Source: Clusia tigrina
Lineage: Eukaryota > Arthropoda > Insecta > Diptera > Clusiidae
Reading direction: 5' to 3'
DNA length: 64,000 bases
Assembly: GCA_920105625.2 (NCBI GenBank)
Contig: OV050032.1
Location: forward strand, 199,399,291 to 199,463,290
Made by a program: the position numbers and the translations under genes. Below the pieces are notes generated by a model. That model was not told the origin of the DNA. It made no database searches and worked only from the letters and a program-made list of their open reading frames with translations. This document shows positions 9,920 to 23,059 of the stretch, piece after piece (position 1 is the first letter of the stretch; the number at the start of each line of letters is the position of its first letter).

Positions 9920-10089
9920 TCCAAGCAATCTAGTTATAATTAAGCCCACACCAGTGTCGAGATTCATAAATAGTCGAGAATTGCTTTAGTGGGGTACGAG
10001 GCTGCATACCTGATCTCTCAGGTAGCTGTGCTCTTTTAGCCTATTAAGGTCCACAGCTGAGCATCGTGAAGTATGGGAATTTGTAATAT

Positions 10090-10275
10090 ATTTTTCATAG
10101 AACTATAGAAGTGGGGTAGCCCCGGAGAGCCGTCGCCAATCACTCAGGTATTGCTGCCCATTGTACTAACCAAAGTGATTATATAGAAGTAGATACATAG
10201 AAGTGGGCTAGTCCGGAGAGCCGCCGAAGAAGGAGGTTTCCAACTACTCAGGCATTGCTGCTCATTGTACTGTAT
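10090..10275 (-). repeat. Dispersed tandem family of about 100-bp units, minus orientation
   Basis: Two to three degenerate units share AGAAGTGGG, CCGGAGAGCCG, ACTCAGG and CATTGTACT. The reverse complement matches the array at 57790-58075 word for word in these blocks (CTCCTTCTTCGGCGGCTCTC, CCCACTTCTAT, CACTTTGGTTAGTACAATGG). The same family thus sits at two sites 47 kb apart in opposite orientation. Confidence 0.75.
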
Positions 10276-10279
10276 TTCA

Positions 10280-10850
10280 TAGAACTAACTGACAAAAGAG
10301 TGTTTATCCTTGGCTGCAGCTGGGGGCATCAGAGAGGGTGTTAGCTGATTCTGTTACTGCTACAAGTGGACTAAGATATAGAGTATGCTCAAATTATTAG
10401 TTTGTTATAGTTGAGTCAGTTTATGAGTATTTTGAAGTTGTCGAATTCAACTGATTCATCAAAACCGTTCCTCTCGTAATTTGCAGGGTATCATCTGCAA
10501 AGAGCAATAAGTCCTTGATCTATCACTGTTGATAATCACAATTTTCTAAGCAAGGATTCTTGAGGATTATGCATATCAAAATAGAACGTGTTGAGTGAAC
10601 GATGACTCAGAAGTTCCTTAGATTGCAACCCATGTTCACGCCATGACAACGCCGCACACTGATAGTAATGTTGGATCAATATCAAGGTTGCACATGTTTG
10701 TTGTTTTAGTGTTGTTTGACTTTTACTAGTTTATTATCAGACATTGACGCTCTCATCAAAGTTTCGCGGGCAAACTTGTGAATATTATAAGCATAAATAA
10801 GAGTTCTCTAGTGTTGGTCAGTTTTAAATTATATTAAATGAGGTTACTGT
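10280..10850. other. Spacer with a possible Jockey-type RT scrap
   Basis: On the minus strand around 10560-10430 one frame reads DLLLFADDTLQ, the FADD catalytic motif of Jockey-type reverse transcriptases, with nothing recognisable on either side. It is probably a very old LINE remnant. The rest is unassigned. Confidence 0.3.
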
Positions 10851-10855
10851 AGATA

Positions 10856-10985
10856 GCGTTGATACAGTGCCATGAGGAGCCATTCATATTCTAACTAAGA
10901 GTGTATAATAAAGACACAGTACCATGAAGAGCCATTGACAGTGTAACTAAGAGTATATAATAAAGATACAGAGCCATGAATAAGT
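10856..10985. repeat. About 52-bp tandem repeat, 2.5 copies
   Basis: GATACAGTGCCATGAGGAGC, GACACAGTACCATGAAGAGC and GATACAGAGCCATGAATAAG start successive units. The first two end in GTGTATAATAAA or GTATATAATAAA. Confidence 0.8.
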
Positions 10986-11637
10986 GCTCTTTGGCGTTTG
11001 TCACTATTCTTATAATGTGAACGTACTAAGGGTCGAATTCAAATTTTCGAGTACTACTCGAACAATGCAATGGCAAAGGTATTCACATTCGATTAGGTCA
11101 GGTATATAAATAAATCGAAGAACAAAACTAATATATAAAACGATACAAAACGACAATGCACCAAAAAGCTGGAACAGGTCTGCAATTCTAAAAGGAACCT
11201 CCCAGTATAGATCTGAGTAGTACACCAGAGATTATCATCTTTGCCTATCATGCTTCTTAGTGTCTTAAAACTCAGCCACAAACATATAATTTGTATTTAA
11301 CTCCTCCTTAAAGTCTTTCGCCATCGTCACCCAACAATGAAACAACAATTTATCGATAATCGGTTTTTTGTGAATAGTTCGATTACTGGATTGTGTTGGA
11401 TTATTGCATTTTAAACGATTGAATTGAAATAGTGAAGAAAATTCAATTCAATACAAAACTTTTCTTATTGCTTCTTTCTCTTCAATGCTGATTTCGATTC
11501 GCGGCTGACGTGAAGCTGTTCTATGCTGCCGATTTAGTCAAACGCTGCTTTCCAGAACATGATGGATTGCATGAGAAGCATATTCATTGTTGTAAACGAG
11601 ATAGCATAATCACCGATTTGCACAGTAGGGTGGCAGG
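10986..11637. other. Spacer, no supported gene
   Basis: Two minus-strand open stretches (11281-11010) overlap each other in different frames and have no recognisable content. Nothing else is seen. Confidence 0.3.
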
Positions 11638-11820
11638 TAGGTAAGGCGGCCGCCCGAAGGGTGCTCTTAGGACATCATTGACAACTTGTGATACCGCAGG
11701 AAACATCTGGGTCCATCCCTTTCAAAGATCCAGCCATTTGGAGTTTTTAATGAAGCAGTTGATGGAGCTAATCTTTTTATTTGAGGTATCTCCCAAAGAG
11801 TCCAGAAAGTAGTCGCCTAG
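11638..11820 (-). pseudogene. LINE 3'-end fragment, last codons plus 3' UTR
   Basis: It begins with GGTAGGTAAGGCGGCCGC (minus-strand tail and UTR) and runs to CCAAAGAGTCCAGAAAGTAG. The reverse complement of that end encodes the YFVDSLGDIS-like segment seen intact at 34072-34130. It is the same family as 7141-7260. Confidence 0.75.
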
Positions 11821-11879
11821 AGTATCAAAATCAGGCGACGACAAGAGGTAAAATATACGCCACAATATTTGTTAATGAA

Positions 11880-13080
11880 AGAGTTTCAAAAAAGACTCTT
11901 CTAATTTCATTCATCACTGTGATACAGCAAAAACTTCCTTCCCGTATTCCCGAATGCAGTGTGAATGCAATTTACAAATCTATGAACCTGTTCAATTACA
12001 CTGTGCTGTTTCCTGACGCCGAATTGGTGATTAGGAATTAGTTTTCGTTCTTCTATTATTGGCAGTAATCTTTTGAGTAGGAGAGTTTCCAAAATTTTAG
12101 GGGCGATCAGCAGCAAGCTGATGGGGCGATATGACTCGACTTTGTCTGAACCTTATCCGGGCTCAGTGAACCTTATCCAGGATCAGTTTTACTTGAGCCA
12201 CTTTCAATTCAGGCGGAACAAAACCAGATAATAAAACAGCGTTATATATACAATTGACTCCCTCTTCTGGAAGCTGTATCACTACTGAGATCGTATCTGG
12301 GCGCTTTCTTCGCTTTAAGCTTTTTCATCGCTTCCTTGACTTCCCTTTTGAACATTTTTGTATGGGCAGGTCCATCTGGTAGATTTGTCCCAAGGTTTAT
12401 CTTACTCATTCTGCGGTGACTGAAGATGGTTCGATTTCGTGTGGGGTAAACACCCTTTTTAAATATCGTGCTTGATTTTTCGAGATCACTTTTAGCCCAT
12501 TCTTTGTTTTCGAGTCTGATGGCAGTTTGTTCCAGAGTTGGCCACTTTAACTGTTGGTGCTTTCCAGCGGGTATAGTCGGTGGCAGCATTTGCATCAAGG
12601 TTACTGAGATAGAACTGAAGTTGAGAGTTGTGTTCAGTTTTGAGCATTTGCATCAAGCTTACTGAGATGGAGCTGAAGTTGAGAGTTGTGTTCAGTTTTG
12701 AGCATTTGCATCAAGTTTACTGAGATAGAACTGAAGTTGAGAGTTGTGGTCAGTTTTGAGCATTTGCATCAAGGTTACTGAGATGGAGCTGAAGTTGGGA
12801 GTTATGTTCAGTTTGGAGGAGCTCCTTGAGAGTGTATTTAATTCTTTCTTGTCCCCAGGAGGTCTACTCTGTTGCCACTTTTTCTTGCCCTGTGTTGTTT
12901 TCCCAGTTTTCTTTCAAGAGGAGAGATCTCTGTGCATAGACGCTTGATCAGAGGGGTGTCTTACTTCCAGCCAGCCTGTTGGAGGCAATTATTGAAGTGT
13001 TCAGTAGCTGTCATGATATCTTCAGTAGACTTAAGCGAGTGCTTCAGGTTAATTGTTGAAGATATTGACAGTCGGAAGTA
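11880..13080 (-). pseudogene. Decayed Jockey ORF2, relative of the element at 39379-44119
   Basis: Minus-strand pieces read LLLKRLLPIIEERKLIPNHQF and, further upstream, NKEWAKSDLEKSSTIFKKG. These correspond to LKRLLPIIEERKLIPNHQF and NNEWAKSDLERAVTFARHLK in the intact copy. The protein order is kept, from the linker upstream of RT into RT motifs 1-2, but frameshifts, stops and a four-unit 58-bp expansion interrupt it. It is an older, dead member of the same family, showing that this Jockey lineage has been in the genome for some time. Confidence 0.85.
12586..12817. repeat. 58-bp tandem repeat (4 copies) inside a dead Jockey ORF2
   Basis: Units start at 12586, 12644, 12702 and 12760 with GCATTTGCATCAAG, followed by TTACTGAGAT, GAACTGAAGTTGAGAGTTG and TTCAGTTTTGA. 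The intact Jockey copy has a single counterpart near 41145-41215, so the expansion is a local event in this copy. Confidence 0.95.
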
Positions 13081-13450
13081 GGTTGGTTGGTTGGGCAGCC
13101 GCATCACAAATAAACCAGTGATGCCACTTAGACCACCAGTTGCGTCCGTTGTGAACCGCGGATGCGAGGCATGGCTACGCTTCCCCCTCCAGATTGAACC
13201 AACCTGAAGAAGGTTGTTGACACCGGACTGGTATAGATTATCTAGACTATCTAAGAAGTGGGATGCTTGTAAACGTTCCCTATTTCTACCAAAAGCTGGA
13301 CATGTACAGAAGAGATGCTGGACAGTTTCCAGTTCCTACTCATTTCTGCAGCTGCGACAGTCGGAAGTAATTCCAAACAGTTTTGCTTGTAAAGGCGCCA
13401 TTCTTGATACAAAAATCTGTTATCTTCGAGTGGAAGGCCTCAGTAGCTAG
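13081..13450 (-). pseudogene. LINE C-terminus and 3' end with AACC tail
   Basis: GGTTGGTTGGTTGGG at the left is the (AACC)n tail of a minus-strand LINE. The reverse complement further right gives QHLFCTCPAFGRNRER followed by HFLDSLDNL, the C/H knuckle and terminal segment of RNase H-type ORF2s. It abuts the dead Jockey copy at about 13080, so one element inserted beside or into the other. Confidence 0.7.
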
Positions 13451-14642
13451 TACTGACTCTCCTAAACCCGTGCAGTTACAGTTATTTATGGTATAACAAT
13501 AATAACAGTAAAATGCCAAATTGTTCAGAAATGTTTTTCAAAGTTCCTCAAACTGAACAGCATTCAGCAAGTTCGTTGCTGGAGTCTGTCGTCGGCGAAC
13601 TTCTGCGTCTGAGCCTCTGCCGTCTGCCGTCTGCTTTATTGCTTTTAGCCTTAATCTAACCCGGGCAGAAGTCATTGAAGAAAAAGCGAACAACGAAATA
13701 AATAAAAATAAAGTCAAAACGAGTTTTTTCACGACGCTCACACAATTAATTTCTTTTACTTTCAACTTTTACGATTCTTGATAAAAAAAAAACACGCCAG
13801 AAAAAACGGAATTCTAATGTTCCGCTGACCTAAATTTGGTTAATCTCATCTTGTCTCGAAATTGGGCCTTCATATGCCCGCGCACATTCACACACAGCCA
13901 CAGAGTTACTCAGTTCGGAGCATCCGCCTGATTGTGTGTGTGGCTGTGGCATGTGTCGTTCCAAATGTTGATCTCTTCTCTGTTGTTGGTTCATTTCGGT
14001 GGAACGGAAAATGCCAAACGGCATCTGGAATGCATTTGCATAAAATTTCAATTTCAGTTTTAAATTAAAATGAGTTAAATTTGTTGTTCTTGTGTGCGAG
14101 AATCTGTATTTTGGGTACTTTCTTTTCTCGAAACGGTTTCCACAACATTCAAGAGGAGAGGAAGTGATATGCACAATTGTCCAATTTGGCTGTCTAAGAG
14201 CCGCACAAAGGAAATGGAGCTACCATGCTGGCTCAGAACCTCTTCTCTTGATTTTGACGTTTGCTTAACCCACTTTTACTTCCATTTAAAAGCAGAAAGA
14301 AACGCAATGTCATTATTCCAACCGCAGACATCAGGTCGAATGTTTTAACAGCACTCCACTGAAAGGGGCAACGCAGAACTCGCACCGTGAATAGGAAGCT
14401 GGGTCTAATTAGAGTGGAAGAGCGAATAACGTTCTAGAAGAAAACACAAAGAAGAGCTCTGCAAAAGTGAGTAAAGAGATTAACATGAGAAATACAGCCA
14501 GACCGTGTACGAGGAAACATTCCGGAAAAAGTGGGCCCAGTGCAGAATTGCAGAGAGAAGTGAGAAGGCAAGAATAAAAACCTGAATAGAGTAATGGAGT
14601 TGGAAAGAAATTAGAAGGATAGTTTGAGTGAAGCATTTAAAA
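13451..14642. other. Noncoding-looking stretch with one possible signal-peptide frame
   Basis: On the minus strand 13765-13538 an ATG-started frame opens with a lysine-rich start and a hydrophobic core (KLVLTLFLFISLFAFSSMTS), then polar residues, then a stop. That shape fits a signal peptide, and the preceding bases look like a fly 5' leader. No downstream exon is identified, so this could equally be chance. The rest (AAATTTCAATTTCAGTTT around 14042) resembles ordinary fly intergenic DNA. Confidence 0.25.
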
Positions 14643-16390
14643 GATGAATGAATGAATGAATGAAGGAATGAATGAAGGAATGAATGAATGAATGAATGAA
14701 ATAAAGAGGGAAAATGTACCTCGACAAATTTGGTCTATTGTACTCCTCCTGCATGTACCTAATAAGGGTCCTCTAATAGTCCAACAGCTCTAAGGAAATT
14801 TAGCACTGAGTTGGCGTTCATTGCTCTAATGTCTCTGCCACAGATATTACTTTCTACGACGTAAGGCTTCGCAGTTCCTTAGAAGTTGCTCTAGGTGTTT
14901 CTTCTGCCTCCGTGCAGAGCCTACACATGCTTACTGTTGAGAGTCTCAGCTTCATGAGCCGGCTTATTAAATGACAATGACCTGTGAGGTGGCTTTGGGG
15001 TGGCCTGTGAGGTGGTCTTTGAGGTGGCCTGTGAGGTGGCTTGTGAGGTGGCCTGTGAGGTGGCCTTTGAGGTGGCCTGTGAGGTGGCTTGTGAGGTGGC
15101 CTGTGAGGTGGCTTGTGAGGTGGCCTGTGAGGTGGCTTGTGAGGTGGCCTGTGAGGTGGCTTTTGATGTGGTCTGTGAGGTAACCTGTCAGAGTTCTTAA
15201 ATTGCTTTGGCTTAACTGTGGAGATAGAGCTGTACGTTTTGAGTTGTAGTCCCCAATCATGAGCTTAGATTGTCTAAGTTTTGGTAGCGTGGTCTTCCGG
15301 ATTTTTCTTCCTGTCTTAATTTATGTGTTATGCTATTTGCCCCCATGCCAAAGAATGGTTCAGGCCCAACAAATGGAGTGGCTGCCCCATTGCTGGCAAG
15401 ACTAGCCGCTTTTTCATTTCCAGGGGTCCCAGTGTGCCCTGGGACCCATATTATGGAAAGTTTACTGAGGCTCCCTAACTTATGTAAAAGCTCCAGGCCT
15501 TCCCATACATGTTTAGAAGGAATCTCGTAGGAATTGAGTGCTTTTATAGCTACTTGGCTGTCAGACATGATAGCAATGTCTTGATCCACAAGGTTACGTC
15601 GGAGGTTACAGATAACACAGAGGTGAATTGCATGTATCTCTGCCTGGAATATGCTGTGTGATTTCCACATTGGTTCGAAGTGGTGGGCCCTCGGCCCCAA
15701 TATGGCAGCTCCCATCCCTTCTTCTGTTTTTGAACCATCTGTGAACTACTTGATGGTACGATCTGTTAGGATATCTTGAAGTGATTCAGGTATCCATTCC
15801 TGCTTGTTCCCAGGCACAACTGTGAAGCGTTTCTCCAAGTTATACATTTTGTTCACATCGTCTTTAGGTAGGTCCGCCCGCGAGGGGTATAGTGGCAACG
15901 ATGCTGTTTCGTTGTTTATCACCACAAATTTTGTCGCGGCCAGCACCTTCCTTGATGATTCTTAACAGGGTTCTTTTTGCAGTCATTTCTACTGTAATAT
16001 GTTCTTGTTACCCATGGTGTGATGTGCGGGATCAGCTTGAAAGTCCATCGACCCTTTTCGGATTGCTCCCACGTCTGTTGCCATTCCGCAATGGTGTTTG
16101 TTCTTTCCGATGCTTTGACGATGTTTGTGGGTCTCGCTCTCTGCTTGTAGAGCCGGTGTACCTCCTTCGCCAGCAAGTCAATGGGTGGTTTGCTGCTTAT
16201 TATCTCTATTGCTTCGTCCGACACAATGCGGAATGCGCTAGCCACGCGCAGTGCGCTCAGTCTATTTACTGACCGGATGCATTTACTGAAGGCTTTCACC
16301 GTAGTGGCTTCCACCCAGATTGGCGCGGCATATAAAATGATAGAGCTAGTAACGATGATAGCAATCTCCGTTGACTTGAGCATGGACCTC
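14643..16390 (-). pseudogene. RNase H-type LINE, 3' half with ATTC tail
   Basis: Going leftwards on the minus strand: the end of the RT domain (16383-15919, with SSIILYAAPIWVEA and KPPIDLLAKEVHRLYKQRA); a linker (15946-15746); RNase H (15715-15257, with FQAEIHAIHL, MSDSQVAIKALNS and IIWVPGHTGTPGNEKA); a 12-bp array inside the LTGH codons; a knuckle remnant (MCRLC, EAEETP); and finally the tail GAATGAATGAATG at 14645-14702, (ATTC)n on the minus strand. Long open blocks with few breaks suggest it is younger than most LINE debris here. The 5' half is absent. A shorter copy with the same array and tail lies at 44127-44975. Confidence 0.85.
14970..15183. repeat. 12-bp tandem array within LINE ORF2
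   Basis: About 17 units of GGCCTGTGAGGT alternate with GGCTTGTGAGGT. Read on the minus strand they encode repeated HLTG/HLTS. The conserved LINE motif LTGHC lies just beyond, so the array is an in-frame amplification of codons that belong to that motif. All three + frames stay open as a by-product. Confidence 0.95.
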
Positions 16391-16394
16391 TAAT

Positions 16395-16990
16395 ATTCGA
16401 CATCATGCTTGTAAGTGCTCCGTTTAGGGAATGGAAGTTACATTTAAGTTGTATCTATAAAATTCGCTGATGCTGCTATCTCGTTCTCCCCAATGCTATA
16501 ATTAAATATTGATGTGGTCTCTTTCTCTTACATTGTGAGACAATATACATGAGTAATAAGCGGTGCTATTCGCAGCTCTTTCGCTATATTGCACAACCTT
16601 CTGGAAGTTACTATAATTGTCTCGAAATAAAGCTGAAGCTGGGTTAGACCGTTTTCGAGATACCCTTATCCTGACATGTGCGTACAAGTTCAACCAAGGC
16701 GATGTACATTACTACCAAATTTTATCCATATATCATCACTAGAAGGACATCTATGAACATTTTTAGCATGGTATCCAGAGTTGATTATGTGGGAGGGTAA
16801 GCGTGACTTTATCTGATCAACCCCCTCTCTTGCTTTAGAATGTCCACATGCGTCACTTACAAAATTCGTCCATAAATCTCTTAAAGATCTTAAGTTATGA
16901 ATATGTGTTCATAGTGGGCGTGATAGTAAGTATACACCGCCCATATTACATAGGTTCCATTGGCACCTCCATTTACATAATTGCTAAATT
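16395..16990. other. Spacer, no supported gene
   Basis: Minus-strand open stretch 16693-16502 is unrecognised. A motif set near 16870-16990 (AGTTATGAATATGTGTTCAT, GGGCGTGATAGTAAG) echoes 4430-4450 and may be diverged repeat DNA. Confidence 0.25.
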
Positions 16991-17400
16991 GCCTCACTAT
17001 GTCAACAATTGGACCGAACTTATATATGCCTACATGGGTTCCGGGACATAGGGATATGGAAGGGAACTGTAGGGTTGATGAACTAGCTCCACGGGGTATC
17101 AACCTTCCTCTGTGTGCAAACAGAGGCGATGTTGTGACCTATAAAATAATATTGAAGCATAGCGTCATGCGTGAGGCCAACAGGCCTTGGGCAGACGAAG
17201 GCACTTGATAAACAACTAGTCTAATGTGCCCGGAACTGAATAGGAAAATATCGAGAGACTTGCTTGACCTGTCGAGAGAAAATATATCTAAGGTTGTGGC
17301 TTGTATAATTGGTCATCAGGCTGGGAGTATTCTCTCATGAAAACTGCAGAAGCTGTGGGGATGAAGAGTAGGAGGAGACTGTGGAATATCTCTTCTGTAT
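16991..17400 (+). pseudogene. LINE ORF2 relic: RNase H end to C-terminal knuckle
   Basis: The + strand reads WVPGHRDMEGNCRVDELAPRG (shown here with the initial W inferred from a degraded codon), then INLPLCANRGDVVTYKIILK and VMREANRPWADEGT, then a stop. In another frame ELNRKISRDLLDLSRENISK follows, and finally CRSCGDEE..EETVEYLFC. The same order occurs at 28440-28900, where INLPLCTDI and EANRSWAEEGT are the counterparts. Confidence 0.8.
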
Positions 17401-19225
17401 GTTATTTTCTTTATCAGGTATTTCATTTATTTCAGTGTCATAGCTAGGATATAATCACTTCGTCGAAGAACTTTGTAGTGATGTTTTGCTAGTTTAAGAT
17501 CGCTGATCAATCCTAAAGCCTCTCCGGGAGTGTAAGGGGTGTATGGGGTAGCATAATTTGCGGAATTTTTCATTACCCTTGCGGAGCTTGGTGAAGTGTT
17601 TGTGGCTTTTTCAGGACTTGTGCTCTTAACCCTTCACCATCTTGTGGGTATTTACATTGAGTTCGTCTGATGAATGATTTGTACATAAATTGAACACAGA
17701 AAACTTCCACAAAAAAGGACACAATAGGTTTAGTTATTCAACTCGATTCGGCTTCTCAACATTTCGTCCACCAAACTTAAAAAATCTTAAGACATACCCA
17801 CTAAGAAGTCCTGGCAATGATTAGAATACAAAGAGAAGTCTGTGCCCAGAGACTACTGAATATAGCAACATGATGTCAGTCAGAAAACTTGAAACTTTTG
17901 ACAGTTTACTAAAGCAATAGCATGGATCTGAATGACTGTCAGGTCAGCCCTGGTAACTAGTGATTAGAATAAGAAGTGCTGGGCTGTAGAATAAGGATTC
18001 ATTCTTATTGTTAATATAGGAATAATTAAATACACTATAAATATATACAGAAATCAATGTTGAACTAAAATGCTACTCTCTCTCGTGAGGCTGTGAACAT
18101 AAAAGCGTCTGACACTCAAAAGAAGAAACATGATTCTAAGCTCGAAATGTACAAGCCCAAAACTGAAGTTTCAACTTCTGTACAGGACTAAATTTAGTTG
18201 TCTGACTGGTAATCAATTTACTCCCTGCAGGCAAAGATTATGTTTTAATAACTTTTTCAGGAAAAAGCAGCAATTTGTATGTCTGGATATTCTTTTTACG
18301 TGGTAATGATTCCAACCCCGCCTCGCCAAATTACTTTTAAACCGCACCTCAAGCTTTGTCACCTCCTGTTCAATGCCAAGCACTCAAATATCTCTTCGCC
18401 CGCTGACGTAGTTGTAGACTTCCCACTCCTCCCCCTGTCCCTATGGACGTAAATTCCCATATAAATCTGTTTTAAAGTTCGTAGACTCGTTTCAGTTAGT
18501 TTCTGTCTTTTTCTATGACCCCAGCGAATTAGCATAACTTTCAATGCGCAGTCGCATTGACCGCACACGCCTGGGAGTGCGGTCCACTTAAGTAGATGCA
18601 TAAATAACACAGAACAGTTATTTTGGTATTAAGATTTCAAGTTACACATTCTATGAAATGTCTGTGAGGAGCGCCAAAAGAGCCATTAATTGGGTCAAGC
18701 AGATAAGCAGCGAGTCTACGGAAAGAACGCTCTAGAAACAGCAACAGAAACAGAAACAGGAATCAACACAAACAGATAACAATGGAGTGGAGAACAAAAC
18801 ACAAACGAACATAAAATTTATTAAATTATGCAGAAGTCGAATTTCGATTGCCAGTCGAACAAACTAAAATGAGCATAATTGGCCGCTACATGCGGCATTT
18901 TGCGTATGGCGAATTTCAAGAAGGTTCTCGCATAACTCAGGCCACTGTCTGGCTGCCCCTTGGAGCGGTCGTCTGTGTGTGCGCGCTATAAGTACCGTTA
19001 AGAGGCCACTTTCTTCTGCAGTTACAGTTGCGACCCGCAGGCGAACGCATCGACTCCATTGAGCAACATTAAAGTAACAACCACGTATTGAATCGGAGTT
19101 CTCGTCAGCACAAAAACGAGCTGACCTTGGCGGAGCATCTTCCCTACAACTGTAGTTGTGTGGCCAAGTGTACGTGTATATATGTGTGTGTGAGTGTGTG
19201 TGAGTGAGTGTGTGTGTTAACATAA
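17401..19225. other. Intergenic DNA upstream of the serine protease gene
   Basis: No repeat homology or gene is evident at 17401-18800. From about 18880 to 19220 the composition shifts, with GC-rich words such as CGACCCGCAGGCGAACGCAT and a (GT)n run at 19180-19219 ending 7 bp before the protease ATG. The promoter and 5' leader of that gene should lie here, but I see no canonical TATA box that I would stand behind. Confidence 0.4.
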
Positions 19226-20850
<1,625 letters not shown>

Positions 20851-20975
20851 GGCCTGAACGCAGGACCTAATTTAATCTATTTTTTTCTTATATATAGAAA
20901 CGATATTTATATATAAAATAATATTTATTTTAACTAATCGTAAATTGAGTTTTATTTGACTACTCGGAATATAAA
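20851..20975 (+). other. 3' flank of the protease gene
   Basis: AT-rich sequence with ATATAAAATAATATTT at 20911-20930 and a TTTTATTTGACT stretch after it. A noncanonical poly(A) signal such as AATAAT or ATAAAA could end the transcript here, before the 52-bp array begins. Confidence 0.4.
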
Positions 20976-21757
20976 AGTAAATCCAAAGGCAGATCGGGAG
21001 CGGCCTCGAGCTTCTAATTGAACTCTCAGTCAATCCAAAGGCAGATCGGGAGCGGCCTCGAGCTTCTTATTCAACTCTCAGTCAATCCAAAGGCAGATTG
21101 GGAGCGGCCTCGAGCCTCATTTTCAACTCTCCTTGAACCTAAAGGCATATCGCGTGCTGCCTCGAGCTTCATTTTCAACTCTCAGTCAATCCAAAGGCAG
21201 ATCGGGAGCGACGTCGAGCGTATTTTTCAACTCCCCGTCAATCGAAAGGCAGATCGGGAGCGGCCTCGAGCTTCTTATTCAACTTTCCGTCAATCAAAAA
21301 GCACATCGGTAGCGGCCTTGAGCTTCTTTTCAACTCTCAGTCAATCCAAAGGCATATCGCGAGCTGCCTCGAGCTTCATTTTCAACTCTTAGTCAATCCA
21401 AAGGTAGATCGGGAGCGGCCTTGAGCTTCTTTTTCAACTCTCAGTCAATCCAAAGGCAGACCGGGAGCGGACTCGAGTTTCTTTTTCAACTCTCCGTCAA
21501 CTGAAAGGCAGATCGGGAGCGGCCTCGAGCTTCTTATTCAACTCTCAGTCAATCCAAAGGCAGATCGGGAGCGGCCTTGAGCTTCTTTTTCAACTCTCAG
21601 TCAATTCAAAGGCAGACTGGGAGCAGCCTCGAGCCTCATTTTCAACTCTCCGTCAATCCAAAGGCATATCGGTAGCGGCCTTGAGCTTCTTTTTCAACTT
21701 TCCGTCAATCAAAAAGCACATCGGTAGCGGCCTCGAGCTTGTTATTCAACTCTCAGT
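20976..21757. repeat. 52-bp GC-rich minisatellite, about 15 copies
   Basis: Units of 51-53 bp begin TCAATCCAAAGGCAGATCGG and contain GAGCGGCCTCGAGCTTC and TCAACTCTCAG. Copies differ at scattered positions (CATATCGCGAGCTGCC, AAAAAGCACATCGGTAG), and some variants recur at intervals, hinting at higher-order duplication. It starts about 125 bp after the protease stop codon. Confidence 0.95.
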
Positions 21758-21779
21758 CAAGTGATTTTTCACTTATGCA

Positions 21780-21885
21780 CGAGTATATACAGGGTTTACT
21801 CCACTCGTATGTACAGGGTTTCTGTACTCGTATGTACAGACTTTCTGTACTCGTATGTACAGGGTTTATGTACTCGTATGTATCT
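21780..21885. repeat. 23-bp tandem repeat, about 4 copies
   Basis: Units read ACTCGTATGTACAGGGTTTC followed by TGT, with the second unit carrying ACTTT in place of GGGTTT. Confidence 0.9.
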
Positions 21886-23059
21886 AAATTTAGAAGTCTG
21901 GTTGTCTGATGAGCCTAAATTCCAGCCTCATAGCTGGGTGATTGCTCTTATTGACATATCCGTTTGTTCTTATCTTATTTGATCTTACTACACAGCATCT
22001 CAGAGTGTTAAGAAGAGGACTACTCTTTAAACAGAAGGTCCGTCTTGTAAGAATTGGTACCGCTAATACAATTATCTCCACAGCAGTGTAATTCTCCTAA
22101 TTCCCCTCACAAATATCAATTTCTGAAGAAAGTATCGGCCTCAAATACACTATTTACATGTGCCTAACATCCAGTGGAGTGTTTGGAATCATCCTGGTTG
22201 AAACACAAGTAAACTTTCGCTGCTCTAACTATCTGAAGTAACTATCGCTGCTCTGCCACTATTGCCAGTATCAGTACTAGAGTTCTATTGTCTTCATTGG
22301 TTTCTAATGTTTTTATAGACAATGGATATGTGTGGAAGAGTCTTAAACAATATTAGTATATAATGTATGGAAGAGTCTTAAACAATACTTCAATTGATAG
22401 AAACAGCTTCTCTTGCTTTATGTACTTATTTCCCTTAGACCGCAAACCCACCTACTCACATATTCTGGGTCTCCAATGCTCATTGCCAACAGTTCAAGCC
22501 ACTCAAAGCAAGGTTCAATGTAAATTTGATAAGAAGAGTATTGAGATTAAATAGAGATAGTAAAGATTGTGGACGAAGGTGGTTCATATAACTATGTAAC
22601 AATTTATGAGCATGTAGGAACAATGAGACTTTTGATATAGCATAGTCAAAAAATGCAATTAGGATATCAAAAAAAGGACGACAATAGAAAGATAGAAAAG
22701 ATAGAATAGAAGAATGAAGAAAGAGAATAGAATAGTAGAAAAGAATGATAATTGACTTAAACTAGAGAATGGTATCAATTCTATAGATGATAAGTAGAGT
22801 TACACAGAACTGACTAGTGTACGGAGTAGATTGCCACGTTATTTTTCACCTATTCTTTTATCAGTTAAGGAGGATTTTATCGATATTTGGAAAGTCGTTC
22901 GTTCAGATCAAAACGAGATACGCAAATCCGGATTTATGTTTATAAGAAGAGGTTATTTGTTGGTCAATCAACTCGCACCGTATATTATATTACTAGATTT
23001 TGTGTATTTCTGTATCATGTCTCCAGTTGTGGACGTACTATTTCTATATGGAGTATGTT
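21886..23059. other. AT-rich spacer, no supported gene
   Basis: A short duplication, GTGTGGAAGAGTCTTAAACA and GTATGGAAGAGTCTTAAACA, lies at 22331 and 22365. A + strand open frame at 22831-23082 is unrecognised and lacks any motif. GATAGAAAAGATAGAATAGA-type purine runs occur at 22685-22750. Confidence 0.3.

Noticed and set aside
20976..21757. CRISPR-like array of 52-bp units
   Set aside because: The units are head-to-tail without unique spacers, there are no cas genes, and the genome is an insect one. It is a minisatellite.
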